NCBI RefSeq assembly: GCF_029076845.1
Contig: NZ_JARESE010000065.1
Coordinates: 1-40,387 of the forward strand
Direction: 5' to 3'
DNA length: 40,387 nucleotides
From: Novosphingobium album (ex Liu et al. 2023)
GTDB taxonomy: Bacteria > Pseudomonadota > Alphaproteobacteria > Sphingomonadales > Sphingomonadaceae
How positions within the stretch are numbered: position 1 is the first letter of the stretch; each line of letters opens with the position of its first letter. The notes beneath the pieces were generated by a model. The model made no database searches, had not been told where the DNA came from, and was given only the letters and a program-made list of their open reading frames with translations. The position numbers and the translations under genes are program-made. Positions 21,855-30,803 of this stretch are shown in pieces.

Positions 21855-24667
21855 TCGGCCTCGTCCCCGGCCGCATCCTCGCCCGTTTCGTCACCATCAT
21901 CCTGATCGTCGCGATCGCGCGTCGTCGGGATCGCGGTGTCCTCGGCGGTGCGGCCGATCAATTCCTCAACGATCGCTTCCTCAGCGTCGTTCTCGGGATC
22001 GGCGGTCTCGTCGATGCGCACCGCGCTGACCACGTGCTCGTCCCCGGCGACATCGAACAGGCGCACGCCGGCGCTGCCACGGCCGATCACCCGCAGCGAA
22101 TCGAGGCCGATGCGGATCAGCTTGGCCTGGTTGGTCACCAGCATGAGCTGGTCCGCCTTGGTCGCGGCGAAGCTGGCCACCACCGGGCCGTTGCGGGCGA
22201 TATTGTCGATATTGGTGATGCCCTGGCCGCCCCGGCCGGTGCGGCGATATTCATAGGCGGACGAAAGCTTGCCATAGCCGTTGGCGCAGACGGTGAGGAT
22301 GAACTGCTCCTTCTCCGCCAGTTCGGCGAAGCGCTCGGCCGGCAGGTTGGGCTCGCCTTCGCGCTCGGCTTTCCACGGCGCGAAGCGCAAGTATTCCTCG
22401 CGCTCCTCGGCCTGCGTGCCGACGCGGTGCAGGATCGAGAGCGAGACGACCTCGTCCCCGCCCTTCAGGTTCATGCCGCGCACCCCCGTGGACGTGCGGC
22501 TCTGGAACTGGCGCACGTCGTCGCCGGCAAAGCGGATCGCCTTGCCCTCGCGCGAGGCAAGCAGGACATCGTCATTGGCATCGAGCAGGGCGACGCCGAT
22601 CAGCCGGTCATCCGCGTCATCCTCGAAGCGCATGGCGAACTTGCCGTTCGACGGGATGTTGGCGAAAGCATCCATCGAATTGCGCCGGACATTGCCCTTG
22701 GCCGTGGCGAAGACGACATGGAGCGCGCCCCAGGTGCCTTCGTCCTCGGGCAGTGGCAGCACGGTGGCGATGGTCTCGTCCTTGTCCAGCGCGGGCAGGA
22801 GGTTGACGATCGGCCGGCCGCGCGTCGCCGGGCCGCCTTCGGGCAGGCGCCAGACCTTGAGGCGATAGACCTTGCCCGAGGTGGAGAAGAACAGCACCGG
22901 GTTGTGCGTCGACGTGACGAACATCTCGGAGACGACGTCCTCGTCCTTGGTCGCCATGCCGGCGCGGCCCTTGCCGCCCCGGTTCTGCGCGCGGAAGGTG
23001 GAGAGCGGCGTGCGCTTGATATAGCCGTCCATCGTCACGGTCACGACCATGTCGTCGCGCTCGATCAGGTCCTCGTCCTCGATCCCCTCGACCGCCTCGA
23101 CGATCTGCGAAACGCGCGGCGTGGCGAAGGCATCGCGCACCGCGACCAGTTCCTCGCGCATGACGGCATAGAGCTTGCGCCGGTCAGCCAGGATCGCGAG
23201 GTATTCCTCGATCGCGGTGGCCAGTTCCTTCAGTTCGTCACCGATCTCGTCGCGGCCAAGCGCGGTGAGGCGGTGGAGCCGCAAGTCCAGGATCGCCTTC
23301 ACTTGCGCTTCGGACAGGCGATAGGTGCCGCCTTCCTGCTCGGCATTGGGCTCGATCGCTTCGACCAGGCGAATGTACGGCGCGATGTCGCCGATCGGCC
23401 ATTCCCTGACAAGCAGCCGCGCCCGCGCCTCGGCGGGGTTGGGCGCCTGGCGGATGATCGCGACCACTTCGTCCAGGTTCGAGACGGCGACGACCAGGCC
23501 CAGCAGGATATGCGCCCGGTCGCGCGCCTTGTTCAGCTCGAACTTGGTGCGCCGGGTGATGACCTCTTCGCGGAACTGGATGAAGGCGTGGATAATGTCG
23601 CGCAGCGCCAGCGTTTCCGGGCGGCCGCCCCGGATCGCCAGCATGTTCGCCGGGAAGCTCGATTGCGCCGGCGTGTGCCGCCAGAGCTGGTTCAGCACCA
23701 CTTCGGGCGTGGCATCGCGCTTCAGTTCTATCACCACGCGCATACCCAGGCGGCTGGATTCGTCGCGGATGTCCGAAACGCCCTCGATCCGCTTGTCCTT
23801 GGCCGCTTCGGCGATCTTCTCGACCAGGCCGGACTTGCCGACCTGGTAGGGGATCGAGGTCAGCACGATCGAGCGCCGGTCCCCGCGCCCTTCCTCGATC
23901 TCGTGCTTGCAGCGCATCAGGATCGAACCGCGCCCGGTGACATAGGCCGCCCGGCTGCCGGACTTGCCCAGGATCAGCGGCGCGGTGGGGAAATCGGGGC
24001 CGGGAATGATCTCGAACAATTCCTCGGTGGTGATCGCCGGGTTGTCCATGAAGGCCAGGCAGCCATCGATCACTTCGCCCAGGTTGTGCGGCGGGATATT
24101 GGTCGCCATGCCGACCGCGATGCCGCCCGCGCCATTGACCAGCAGGTTGGGAAAGCGCGCCGGCAGGACCGAAGGCTCGCGCCGCGACCCGTCGTAGTTG
24201 TCGACGAAGTTGACCGTGTCCTTGTCGAGATCGTCGAGCAGGCTGTTCGCCACGCGGGCCAGCCGCGCCTCGGTATAACGCATCGAGGCGGGCGGATCGG
24301 GGTCCATCGAGCCGAAGTTGCCCTGGCCATCGACCAGCGGCAGCCGCATCGACCAGTCCTGCGTCATGCGCGCCAGCGCGTCATAGATCGCCGCATCGCC
24401 ATGCGGGTGGTAGTTACCCATGACATCGCCGACGATCTTGGCCGACTTGCGGTAAGGCCGCCCGGCGACGAAGCCGCCTTCCTGGCTGGCGAAGAGAATG
24501 CGGCGGTGCACAGGCTTCAGCCCGTCGCGCACATCGGGCAAGGCGCGGGCCACGATCACGCTCATCGCGTAATCGAGGTAGCTGGTCTTCATTTCATCGA
24601 CGATGTCGACGCGGGGGTATTCGCCGCCAGGGCCGGCAGGTTCCAGAATTTCGGTGTCTTCGCTCAC
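21851..24667 (-). CDS. gyrA: DNA gyrase subunit A
   Basis: Breaks and rejoins DNA for negative supercoiling together with GyrB. The 938-residue protein has the winged-helix/tower core with catalytic Tyr131 (SMRYTEARL) and the quinolone-determining region HPHGDAAIYDALARM. Position 92 (E. coli Ser83) is Ala and D96 (Asp87) is kept. The GyrA box in the C-terminal pinwheel is QNRGGKGRAG. An acidic tail closes the protein (DDGDETGEDAAGDEAE). An insertion in the C-terminal domain around 730-770 (QAEEREEYLRFAPW) is typical of alphaproteobacterial GyrA. The start at 24667 begins MSEDTEILEP. Confidence 0.97.
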   Translation of the reverse strand: MSEDTEILEPAGPGGEYPRVDIVDEMKTSYLDYAMSVIVARALPDVRDGLKPVHRRILFASQEGGFVAGRPYRKSAKIVGDVMGNYHPHGDAAIYDALARMTQDWSMRLPLVDGQGNFGSMDPDPPASMRYTEARLARVANSLLDDLDKDTVNFVDNYDGSRREPSVLPARFPNLLVNGAGGIAVGMATNIPPHNLGEVIDGCLAFMDNPAITTEELFEIIPGPDFPTAPLILGKSGSRAAYVTGRGSILMRCKHEIEEGRGDRRSIVLTSIPYQVGKSGLVEKIAEAAKDKRIEGVSDIRDESSRLGMRVVIELKRDATPEVVLNQLWRHTPAQSSFPANMLAIRGGRPETLALRDIIHAFIQFREEVITRRTKFELNKARDRAHILLGLVVAVSNLDEVVAIIRQAPNPAEARARLLVREWPIGDIAPYIRLVEAIEPNAEQEGGTYRLSEAQVKAILDLRLHRLTALGRDEIGDELKELATAIEEYLAILADRRKLYAVMREELVAVRDAFATPRVSQIVEAVEGIEDEDLIERDDMVVTVTMDGYIKRTPLSTFRAQNRGGKGRAGMATKDEDVVSEMFVTSTHNPVLFFSTSGKVYRLKVWRLPEGGPATRGRPIVNLLPALDKDETIATVLPLPEDEGTWGALHVVFATAKGNVRRNSMDAFANIPSNGKFAMRFEDDADDRLIGVALLDANDDVLLASREGKAIRFAGDDVRQFQSRTSTGVRGMNLKGGDEVVSLSILHRVGTQAEEREEYLRFAPWKAEREGEPNLPAERFAELAEKEQFILTVCANGYGKLSSAYEYRRTGRGGQGITNIDNIARNGPVVASFAATKADQLMLVTNQAKLIRIGLDSLRVIGRGSAGVRLFDVAGDEHVVSAVRIDETADPENDAEEAIVEELIGRTAEDTAIPTTRDRDDQDDGDETGEDAAGDEAE

Positions 24668-24966
24668 GCGGGGCTATCGTTTCTTGTTGTGGGGGATAGT
24701 CTTGTCGAATGCCCTAGGCCAAGCGGCGCGGGAATGCCACCCGAAGGGGCCGGATGGCCCCGGCAAGTCATTCGTTTTCCACATTTGCGGCGTTCTGAGT
24801 GAACGCTTGCGACGAATCGCATTCAATCGGGGTTCAGTGGCGGATGTCTAGGCCCGCTGCCAGGTTGCCAAGCGGGCATTTCCCGGCCAGTACCGGCACC
24901 GCTGTTTCGCGCGTGGCCACGCCTTTTTGGCGTCGGCCCGCTTCTTTTTGAGAGGAGTTTTCAGGC
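24668..24966. promoter_or_regulatory. Divergent promoter region, gyrA and the repeat protein
   Basis: This 299-bp region between divergent starts must hold both promoters. A GGGGCC/GGCCCC inverted repeat (24746-24761) lies on the gyrA side. AGAGGAG lies about 10 nt before the repeat-protein start. I cannot place the -35 and -10 boxes reliably. Confidence 0.4.
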
Positions 24967-26325
24967 ATGGCTCGCAAGTATCTGATTTCTCGTGTCGCGC
25001 TGGCGCTTGCCCTGTCGGGCGGCATGGCCACGGCGGCACTTCCGGCGATGGCCGCCGCCAAGGAAAAGGAAAAGGCACCCAAGATTGCCTTCTCCAAGGA
25101 ATTCGCCGCCGCCGCCGGCGATCTCGACAAGGTGGTGGGTGCCGCTCCGCAGAACGCCGCCGTCACCGCCGCCAGCGAAAAGCTGCGCACGGCGCAGACG
25201 CCCGAAGCCAAGGCGGCCGCTGCGGCCGAAGTGGATGCCGCGCTGGGCGGCGCCAAGGCGAAGCTCGCCGCGGCCAGCACCGTGGCCACCACGCCGGGCG
25301 ACAAGATCAAGCTGGGCGAGCTGACGCGCAACGTCGGGGTGCTGCTGGCCGATCCGGCGATGCAGCACAGCGGCCTTGTCACCATGCTCCAGAGCGGCGC
25401 GCTGCTGCCGGAGAACACCGGGCAGGTGCAGTACCTCGCGGGCATCACCGCTTACCAGACCGGCGACTATGCCGGTGCGACGAATTATCTGAAGCAGGCC
25501 AAGGACGGCGGCTATGCCGACAAGGACGGCCTGATCGACCGCGTCCTGGCCGATGCCTACAAGCGCACCGGCAATACCGGCGCGGCGCTGGCGCTGGCGC
25601 AGCAGGAAATCGCGGCCGCGCGCGCCGCCGGCACCAAGCCGACCGACACGGCGATCCGCACCGCGCTCCAGGCCGCCTATGACGCCAAGCAGACCAGCGC
25701 TGCGATCGACCTGGCGATCGAGCTGGCCAAGGACTATCCGAACGCGAAAAGCTGGACGTCGTCGATCTCGGTGGTGCGCGCGCTCTCGGGCCTGCAGGGT
25801 CAGGACAATCTGGACCTGATGCGGCTGATGGCGCGGACCAATTCGATGAACGACAAGCGCGACTACCTCGAATACCTCCAAAACGCCGATCCGCGCCGGC
25901 TTCCGGGCGAAACCCTGAAAGTCATCGACGCCGGCATCGCCGCGGGCAAGCTGACTTCAGCCGATGTCGCCGAATACCGCCAGATCGCCAGCAGCCGTCT
26001 GGCGGCGGACAAGGCCTCGCTCGCCAGCCTGGAGCGCGATGCCCGCAGTGGTTCGGCCTCGGCCGCGACGGCCACGGGCGCGGCGGACGCCTTCCTCAGC
26101 TATGACGAGCCCGCCAAGGCCGAGGAACTCTACAAGGCCGCGCTCACCAAGCCTGGCGTCGACAAGGATCGCGCGCTGACGCGCCTGGGCATCGCCCAGG
26201 TCGATCAGGGCAAGATCGCCGACGCACAGCAGACTTTCGCGCAAGTCGGCGGCACGCGCACCGTGATTGCCCGGCTCTGGTCCGCCTATGCCGAAAGCAA
26301 GGCGAGCGGCGCGACGGCGCAGTAA
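24967..26325 (+). CDS. Secreted TPR-like repeat protein
   Basis: A 452-residue protein. A signal peptide is clear: MARKYLISRVALALALSGG, with ALPAMAA near residues 24-30. The mature part is Ala/Lys-rich with helix-turn-helix repeats of TPR type, for example GQVQYLAGITAYQTGDYAGATNYLKQA, LADAYKRTGNTGAALALA and ADAFLSYDEPAKAEELYKAAL. It is probably a periplasmic scaffold. A similar class of protein is common in sphingomonads, of unknown role. The start ATG follows AGGAG by 12 nt. It ends before an intrinsic terminator. Confidence 0.85.
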   Translation: MARKYLISRVALALALSGGMATAALPAMAAAKEKEKAPKIAFSKEFAAAAGDLDKVVGAAPQNAAVTAASEKLRTAQTPEAKAAAAAEVDAALGGAKAKLAAASTVATTPGDKIKLGELTRNVGVLLADPAMQHSGLVTMLQSGALLPENTGQVQYLAGITAYQTGDYAGATNYLKQAKDGGYADKDGLIDRVLADAYKRTGNTGAALALAQQEIAAARAAGTKPTDTAIRTALQAAYDAKQTSAAIDLAIELAKDYPNAKSWTSSISVVRALSGLQGQDNLDLMRLMARTNSMNDKRDYLEYLQNADPRRLPGETLKVIDAGIAAGKLTSADVAEYRQIASSRLAADKASLASLERDARSGSASAATATGAADAFLSYDEPAKAEELYKAALTKPGVDKDRALTRLGIAQVDQGKIADAQQTFAQVGGTRTVIARLWSAYAESKASGATAQ

Positions 26326-26362
26326 GCCGTTTCGGTTCAGCCGGAAACCGAACCTGAAATGC

Positions 26363-26396
26363 AAAAGGGGCGTCGGGAAACCGGCGCCCCTTTTTT
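26363..26396 (+). terminator. Intrinsic terminator after the repeat protein gene
   Basis: A 10-bp stem (GGGGCGTCGG / CCGGCGCCCC, one G-T pair) with a GAAA tetraloop spans 26367-26390. Four A residues precede it and TTTTTT follows (26391-26396). With T-runs on both sides it can also serve the convergent carbonic anhydrase gene. Confidence 0.92.
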
Positions 26397-26418
26397 CGTG
26401 CCGGCTTTTCGCGCGACC

Positions 26419-27072
26419 TCAGGCCACCGGGGCGAAGCGGCCGGACTCGCTGTCGAGGACGTGGAGAATGCCGTCGGAGATCGCGAAGAACGAACCGCGC
26501 AGCCGCAGTTCTCCATCGCGCACCTTGCGGCGGATGCAGGGGAAGGTCATCAGGTTGTCCAGGCTGACGCGCACCGCAGCCTGCTCCATCTCGCGCTCGG
26601 CCGGGCGGCCTTCGGTGCCGAAGGTTTCGGCGATGGGATCGCGCACGCCATCGAGCAGGCCGATCCAGTCGGCGATGAAGCCGCCTTCGCCGGGCTGGCT
26701 GCCATGGAGTTCCTGTGTCAGCGCCGCCTTGCAGCCGCCGCACATGCCATGGCCCATGACCATGATTTCCTTGACCTTGAGCACTTGCACGGCGAATTCC
26801 AGCGCGGCCGAAACGCCGTGGTGGCCAGGCGCGGTCTCGAACGGGGGGACCAGCGCGGCGACATTGCGCACGACGAAGATCTCGCCGGGATCGACATCGA
26901 AGATCTGTGAGGGATCGACCCGGCTGTCGGAGCAGGCGATGATCATCACTTCGGGTTGCTGGCCTTCACCCAGGCGGCGCCAGCGATCGCGGTGCGGCGT
27001 CCAGCCGATCTCGCGAAAACGACGGTAGCCTTCGATCAGGTGATCCAGTTCGGGAGAGGATGCGTGAGTCAT
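26419..27072 (-). CDS. can: Beta-class carbonic anhydrase
   Basis: Interconverts carbon dioxide and bicarbonate with zinc. The 217-residue protein has zinc ligands C47 (ACSDSRVDP, with the Asp49-Arg51 pair), H108 and C111 (GHGMCGGC). Dimer-forming helices surround the core and the length is normal for the family. GGAGGG lies 4 nt before the ATG at 27072. It diverges from lipA across 65 bp and converges on the terminator of the repeat protein. Bicarbonate supply for carboxylases is its likely role. Confidence 0.93.
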   Translation of the reverse strand: MTHASSPELDHLIEGYRRFREIGWTPHRDRWRRLGEGQQPEVMIIACSDSRVDPSQIFDVDPGEIFVVRNVAALVPPFETAPGHHGVSAALEFAVQVLKVKEIMVMGHGMCGGCKAALTQELHGSQPGEGGFIADWIGLLDGVRDPIAETFGTEGRPAEREMEQAAVRVSLDNLMTFPCIRRKVRDGELRLRGSFFAISDGILHVLDSESGRFAPVA

Positions 27073-27137
27073 TTGCCCTCCATGGCGTCGGAGATTGGCA
27101 CTGGCAAGGCCGCAGACATGCGACTATCTGGGCCACT

Positions 27138-28100
27138 ATGAACGACCTCTCCGCCGCACCCAAGCCGCTTCCCGCAGAAACCCCCGCAGAGGGCGGGCGC
27201 CAGCGCAAGCCCGACTGGATTCGCGTGCGCGCGCCCACCTCGAAAGGTTACGGCGAGACGCGCCAGCTCATGCGCGATCTCAATCTCAACACCGTGTGCG
27301 AGGAAGCGGCCTGCCCGAACATCGGCGAGTGCTGGACCAAGAAGCACGCGACGGTGATGATCCTGGGTGATACCTGCACGCGCGCCTGCGCCTTCTGCAA
27401 CGTCAAGACCGGGATGCCCGGCCGGGTCGATCCGCTGGAACCGGGCCACGTCGCCGAAGCCGCCGCGAAGATGGGGCTGGAGCACATCGTCATCACCTCG
27501 GTCGATCGCGATGACTTGCCCGATGGCGGCGCCGGCCAGTTCGTCAAGGTGATCGAGGCGCTGCGCGCGGCGACGCCCGCCACGACGATCGAAATCCTGA
27601 CGCCCGATTTCCGGGGAAAGATGCGCCCCGCCATCGAGGCGATCGTCACCGCGCGGCCCGATGTCTACAACCACAACCTGGAGACCGTGCCCCGGCTCTA
27701 TCCGACGATCCGGCCCGGCGCGCGCTATTACGCCTCGCTGCGGCTGCTGGAGGAAGTGAAGCGCCACGACCCGTCGATCTTCACCAAGTCCGGCGTGATG
27801 CTGGGCCTGGGCGAGCAGCGGCTGGAGGTCCACCAGGTGATGGACGACATGCGCTGCGCGGACATCGATTTCCTGACCATGGGGCAGTACCTGCGGCCGA
27901 CGCCCCGGCATGTCGCGGTGGCGGAGTTCGTCACGCCCAAGGCGTTCGATGCCTACGGCGCGATCGCGCGGGCCAAGGGCTTTTTGCAAGTCGCCTCCTC
28001 GCCGCTGACCCGTTCGAGCTATCACGCGGGCGATGATTTCCGCCAGATGCGCGCCGCGCGCGAGGCGCAGCTTGCCAGGGCCGGAGCCGGCGCGCGCTGA
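27138..28100 (+). CDS. lipA: Lipoyl synthase
   Basis: Radical-SAM enzyme that inserts two sulphurs into octanoyl groups on lipoyl domains. The 320-residue protein has the auxiliary cluster cysteines CEEAACPNIGEC and the radical-SAM motif CTRACAFC (CxxxCxxC), then the C-terminal RSSYHAG loop. The ATG at 27138 is chosen: an open frame extends upstream to 27060 but overlaps the can gene's 5' end. The stop overlaps the next gene start (TGATG). Its product would serve the PdhB lipoyl domain found in this same window. Confidence 0.95.
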   Translation: MNDLSAAPKPLPAETPAEGGRQRKPDWIRVRAPTSKGYGETRQLMRDLNLNTVCEEAACPNIGECWTKKHATVMILGDTCTRACAFCNVKTGMPGRVDPLEPGHVAEAAAKMGLEHIVITSVDRDDLPDGGAGQFVKVIEALRAATPATTIEILTPDFRGKMRPAIEAIVTARPDVYNHNLETVPRLYPTIRPGARYYASLRLLEEVKRHDPSIFTKSGVMLGLGEQRLEVHQVMDDMRCADIDFLTMGQYLRPTPRHVAVAEFVTPKAFDAYGAIARAKGFLQVASSPLTRSSYHAGDDFRQMRAAREAQLARAGAGAR

Positions 28101-28561
28101 TGCCGGGCATCCATGAGATCCGCAAGCTGCCCTACAGCGCCGAGCAGATGTTCGATCTTGTCGCCGATGTCGGGCGCTACCAGGAATTCCTGCCCTGGGT
28201 GGTGGCGACGCGCGTGCGGTCCGACAGCGAGACCGAGATGGTCGCTGACATGCTGGTCGGCTTCAAGGCGCTGAAGGAGAAGTTCACCTCACGCGTGGAA
28301 AAGCGGCGGCCGGAGGAAATCCGCGTCCACTATGTCGATGGCCCGCTGCGCGATCTCGACAACCGCTGGCTGTTCCACCCGGCCGCAGGCGGCGGCTGCG
28401 AGATCGAGTTCGACGTCGATTTCGCCTTCCGCAATCCGCTGTTCGAAAAGCTGGCCGGCCAGTATTTCGATCGCGCCTTCCGCAAGATGGTGACGGCGTT
28501 CGAGGAACGCGCCGCCGCGCTTTACGGCAGCAGCAGCTCGAGCGCGACCAGCGTCGCCTGA
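28100..28561 (+). CDS. Coq10/RatA-type START-domain protein
   Basis: A 153-residue protein of the polyketide-cyclase/START fold, Coq10 branch. Recognisable are PYSAEQMFDLVADVGRYQEFLPWV (residues 11-34) and the terminal FEKLAGQYFDRAFRKMVTAFEERA. In mitochondria Coq10 binds ubiquinone and aids respiration; the bacterial homologue RatA was named for a ribosome toxin role that is disputed. Its start overlaps the lipA stop by one base. Its last 40 bp overlap the convergent cinA end, so transcription from the two sides may interfere. The tail SSSSSATSVA is low complexity. Confidence 0.88.
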   Translation: MPGIHEIRKLPYSAEQMFDLVADVGRYQEFLPWVVATRVRSDSETEMVADMLVGFKALKEKFTSRVEKRRPEEIRVHYVDGPLRDLDNRWLFHPAAGGGCEIEFDVDFAFRNPLFEKLAGQYFDRAFRKMVTAFEERAAALYGSSSSSATSVA

Positions 28562-29019
28562 CGGCGGATTTCCGCGCGGGTCTTGCCGTCCATCAGTTTC
28601 TGTTCGGCATTGATCTCTTCCTCGCCGCGAAACGCGCGCGCGAAGACCACGGTGCCCACCGGCTTGAGATCGGTGCCGCCGTCGGGGCCGGCGATGCCGC
28701 TGATCGCCACCGCCACATCGGCGTCGCTGTGCTTGAGCGCGCCTTGCGCCATGGCCCAGGCGGTCGCGGGCGAAACCGCGCCGAACGTCTCGATGATGTC
28801 TTCCTGAACGTCGAGCATCTCGCGCTTGGCTTCGTTGGAATAAGTCACGAAGCCCCGGTCCAGCACCGCCGACGAGCCGGCAATCTCGGTGATCGCGGCG
28901 CAGACCAGCCCGCCGGTGCAGCTTTCCGCCAGCGCCAGCTTGCGCCCGGCGGCGGCGTTTTCAGTGACCACCCGCTGGGCCAGGGCGATCACGTCTTCGG
29001 GAAGCAGGCTGCTGGTCAT
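28522..29019 (-). CDS. pncC: CinA/PncC-type nicotinamide-nucleotide amidase
   Basis: A 165-residue protein matching the C-terminal amidase domain of CinA. It converts NMN to nicotinate mononucleotide for NAD recycling, as known for PncC. Visible boxes are LALAESCTGGLVCAAITEIAGSS (residues about 26-48), FVTYSNEAKREMLDV and AVAISGIAGPDGGTDLKPVGTV. The start at 29019 (MTSSLLPED) follows the upstream gene's stop by one base, showing tight coupling. The N-terminal MoCF-like domain of full CinA is absent, as in stand-alone PncC. Confidence 0.9.
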   Translation of the reverse strand: MTSSLLPEDVIALAQRVVTENAAAGRKLALAESCTGGLVCAAITEIAGSSAVLDRGFVTYSNEAKREMLDVQEDIIETFGAVSPATAWAMAQGALKHSDADVAVAISGIAGPDGGTDLKPVGTVVFARAFRGEEEINAEQKLMDGKTRAEIRRQATLVALELLLP

Positions 29020-29020
29020 G

Positions 29021-29551
29021 TCAATTCTCGCACAGGCTGAACTTGCCGACCCTGGCCTTGCCCGACTTGCTGGCAAGGCCCACGGTCAGCGCGATCAGTT
29101 CGGCGGTATTGGTGGGCGGCAGCGGCGCAAGCAGGCGGATGACGCTGTCGATCGTCGCGCATTTTTCCACCGGGATGTTCTGTTCGACCAGCCCTTCGAG
29201 CGTCAGATCGAATATCTGCATCAGCGATTCATCGGGCAGCGTGGCGATCTGGCTGTTGATCGCCGTGTTGTCCGCCAGGCCCAGCTTGAAAAGCGCCGTC
29301 TTGGCGCCGGCCCAGCTTCCCTGCTTCTGCGCCGCATAGCGGGTGGCAAGCTCACCGCCGCTCTTGCGCAGGAAGGCATCGGGCTTGAGCGTGGCCGAAC
29401 AGCGCTTGGTCGTGCCGTTGATCATGCTGGGCAGGGCATAGGCCGCCAGCGAGGAGAATTCGCCTGGCGAAAGGCAGGCGGGTTCCGCCGCCTGGGCGAT
29501 TCCCGGCACCAGGGCCAGGCTGGCGGCGGCGAAAAGGGCGAATGCGCGCAT
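29021..29551 (-). CDS. Secreted hypothetical protein
   Basis: A 176-residue protein with a Sec signal peptide (MRAFALFAAASLALVPGIAQA, cut near residue 21). The mature part is helical, with four Cys residues likely in disulphides (PACLSPGEF, KRCSATL, EKCATIDS, FSLCEN). There is no known catalytic motif. The ATG at 29551 puts the signal at the N-terminus. It is the middle gene of the minus-strand ispDF-(this gene)-pncC operon, 12 bp after ispDF. Such proteins are common but unstudied in sphingomonads. Confidence 0.75.
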   Translation of the reverse strand: MRAFALFAAASLALVPGIAQAAEPACLSPGEFSSLAAYALPSMINGTTKRCSATLKPDAFLRKSGGELATRYAAQKQGSWAGAKTALFKLGLADNTAINSQIATLPDESLMQIFDLTLEGLVEQNIPVEKCATIDSVIRLLAPLPPTNTAELIALTVGLASKSGKARVGKFSLCEN

Positions 29552-29562
29552 CGCGTGGTTCC

Positions 29563-30726
29563 TCAGTTCCGTATCAGGCAAACCGCCGCCTGCGCGGCGA
29601 TCCCTTCGCCCCGGCCGGTGAAGCCCAGGCGCTCGCTCGTCGTGGCCTTGACGCTAATCGCGGCGCTGTCAACGCCCAGGATTTCGGCCAGTCGCGCGCG
29701 CATCGCAGCGCGGTGCGGCCCGATTCTGGGCGCCTCGCAGATGATCGTGACATCGGCGTTACCAAGGCCATAGCCCGCCTCGGCGACGAGCCGCCCGGCA
29801 TATGCGAGGAACCGATCGGAGGATGCCCCGCGCCACTGCGGATCGGACGGCGGAAAGTGCTGGCCGATATCCCCCGCGCCGATCGCGCCGAGCAGGGCAT
29901 CGACCAGCGCGTGAATGGCGACATCGGCATCGCTATGCCCGGCAAGCCCTTGCGAATGTTCGATCCTGACGCCGCACAGCCACAGCTCCTCGCCATCGGC
30001 CAGGCGGTGCACGTCAAAGCCGGTGCCGACGCGCATCGGCGCGGCCGCCGGGGCGAAATCGCTGGCGAAGGTCAGCTTGTGCAAGGCCTCGTCTCCCTCG
30101 ACCAGCGCGACGGCGATGCCGGCCGCCTGCGCCACTTGGGCATCATCGCCCGCATCGGGCGCGCCGTCCCAGTCGCGGTGCGCGGCAAGAATGGCGGCGA
30201 AGCGGAACGCCTGCGGCGTCTGCACCCGGCGCAGCGCCTCGCGCCGCGCGGGCGGGCCCATTTGGCCGTCGGCCTCGGCATGGGCGAGGCTATCGACGAC
30301 CGGCAGCACCGGGATCGCCGCCTCGTGGGTTGCCAGCGCGTGCGTCAACCGCGCGATCACCGCCGCGGGCAGCAGCGGCCGGGCCGCGTCATGGATCAGC
30401 ACCGCCGCCGGATCATCGGCCACCAGCGCTTCCAGCCCGAACCGCACCGATTGCTGCCGGGTGCCGCCGCCCACGGTCAGGCGAACATCGTCCAGCCCGC
30501 GCAGCGCCGCGCGCGCCAGTTCCTCGGCCCCTTCGGGTATCGCGACGATCACGGGCGACACGCCCGCCGCCAGCAGCGCCTCCACCGAGTGGCGCACCAC
30601 GGGCTTGCCGCGCCACGCGGCGAACTGCTTGGGCAGCGGCTGGCCGGCGCGAAGCCCCTGGCCGGCCGCGACGACGACCGCCGCGATCCGGGCCTTCGCG
30701 GCCGAAAGGGCATTGTCCCAAGGCAT
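29563..30726 (-). CDS. ispDF: Bifunctional IspDF (isoprenoid pathway)
   Basis: Two steps of the MEP pathway in one protein: CDP-methylerythritol synthesis (IspD) and cyclodiphosphate formation (IspF). The 387-residue protein has an IspD half (1-about 225) with AAGQGLRAGQPLPKQF and HDAARP. The IspF half follows, with GTGFDVHRL and the metal site HSDADVAIHALVDALLGA, then FPPSDPQWRGASS and KATTSERLGFTGRGEG at the end. Fusion of the two is usual in alphaproteobacteria. The ATG at 30726 (MPWDNAL) is chosen; longer frames add 25 residues with no motif. The gene is divergent from dusB. Confidence 0.95.
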   Translation of the reverse strand: MPWDNALSAAKARIAAVVVAAGQGLRAGQPLPKQFAAWRGKPVVRHSVEALLAAGVSPVIVAIPEGAEELARAALRGLDDVRLTVGGGTRQQSVRFGLEALVADDPAAVLIHDAARPLLPAAVIARLTHALATHEAAIPVLPVVDSLAHAEADGQMGPPARREALRRVQTPQAFRFAAILAAHRDWDGAPDAGDDAQVAQAAGIAVALVEGDEALHKLTFASDFAPAAAPMRVGTGFDVHRLADGEELWLCGVRIEHSQGLAGHSDADVAIHALVDALLGAIGAGDIGQHFPPSDPQWRGASSDRFLAYAGRLVAEAGYGLGNADVTIICEAPRIGPHRAAMRARLAEILGVDSAAISVKATTSERLGFTGRGEGIAAQAAVCLIRN

Positions 30727-30803
30727 GACGCCCGCCGGTAATCGCTTGCCGAGGCGAGGGCAATCCACTATGCGCTGCCTGTTTTTTAGGCAGCCAGACA
30801 CGC

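Noticed and set aside
24746..24761. GGGGCC/GGCCCC hairpin in the gyrA upstream region as a riboswitch or attenuator
   Set aside because: The 6-bp stem is common in GC-rich DNA and no alternative pairing or leader peptide was seen.
22034..24802. Very long plus-strand open frame opposite gyrA
   Set aside because: It is antisense to a certain gyrA, has no domain, and arises from codon bias in high-GC DNA.
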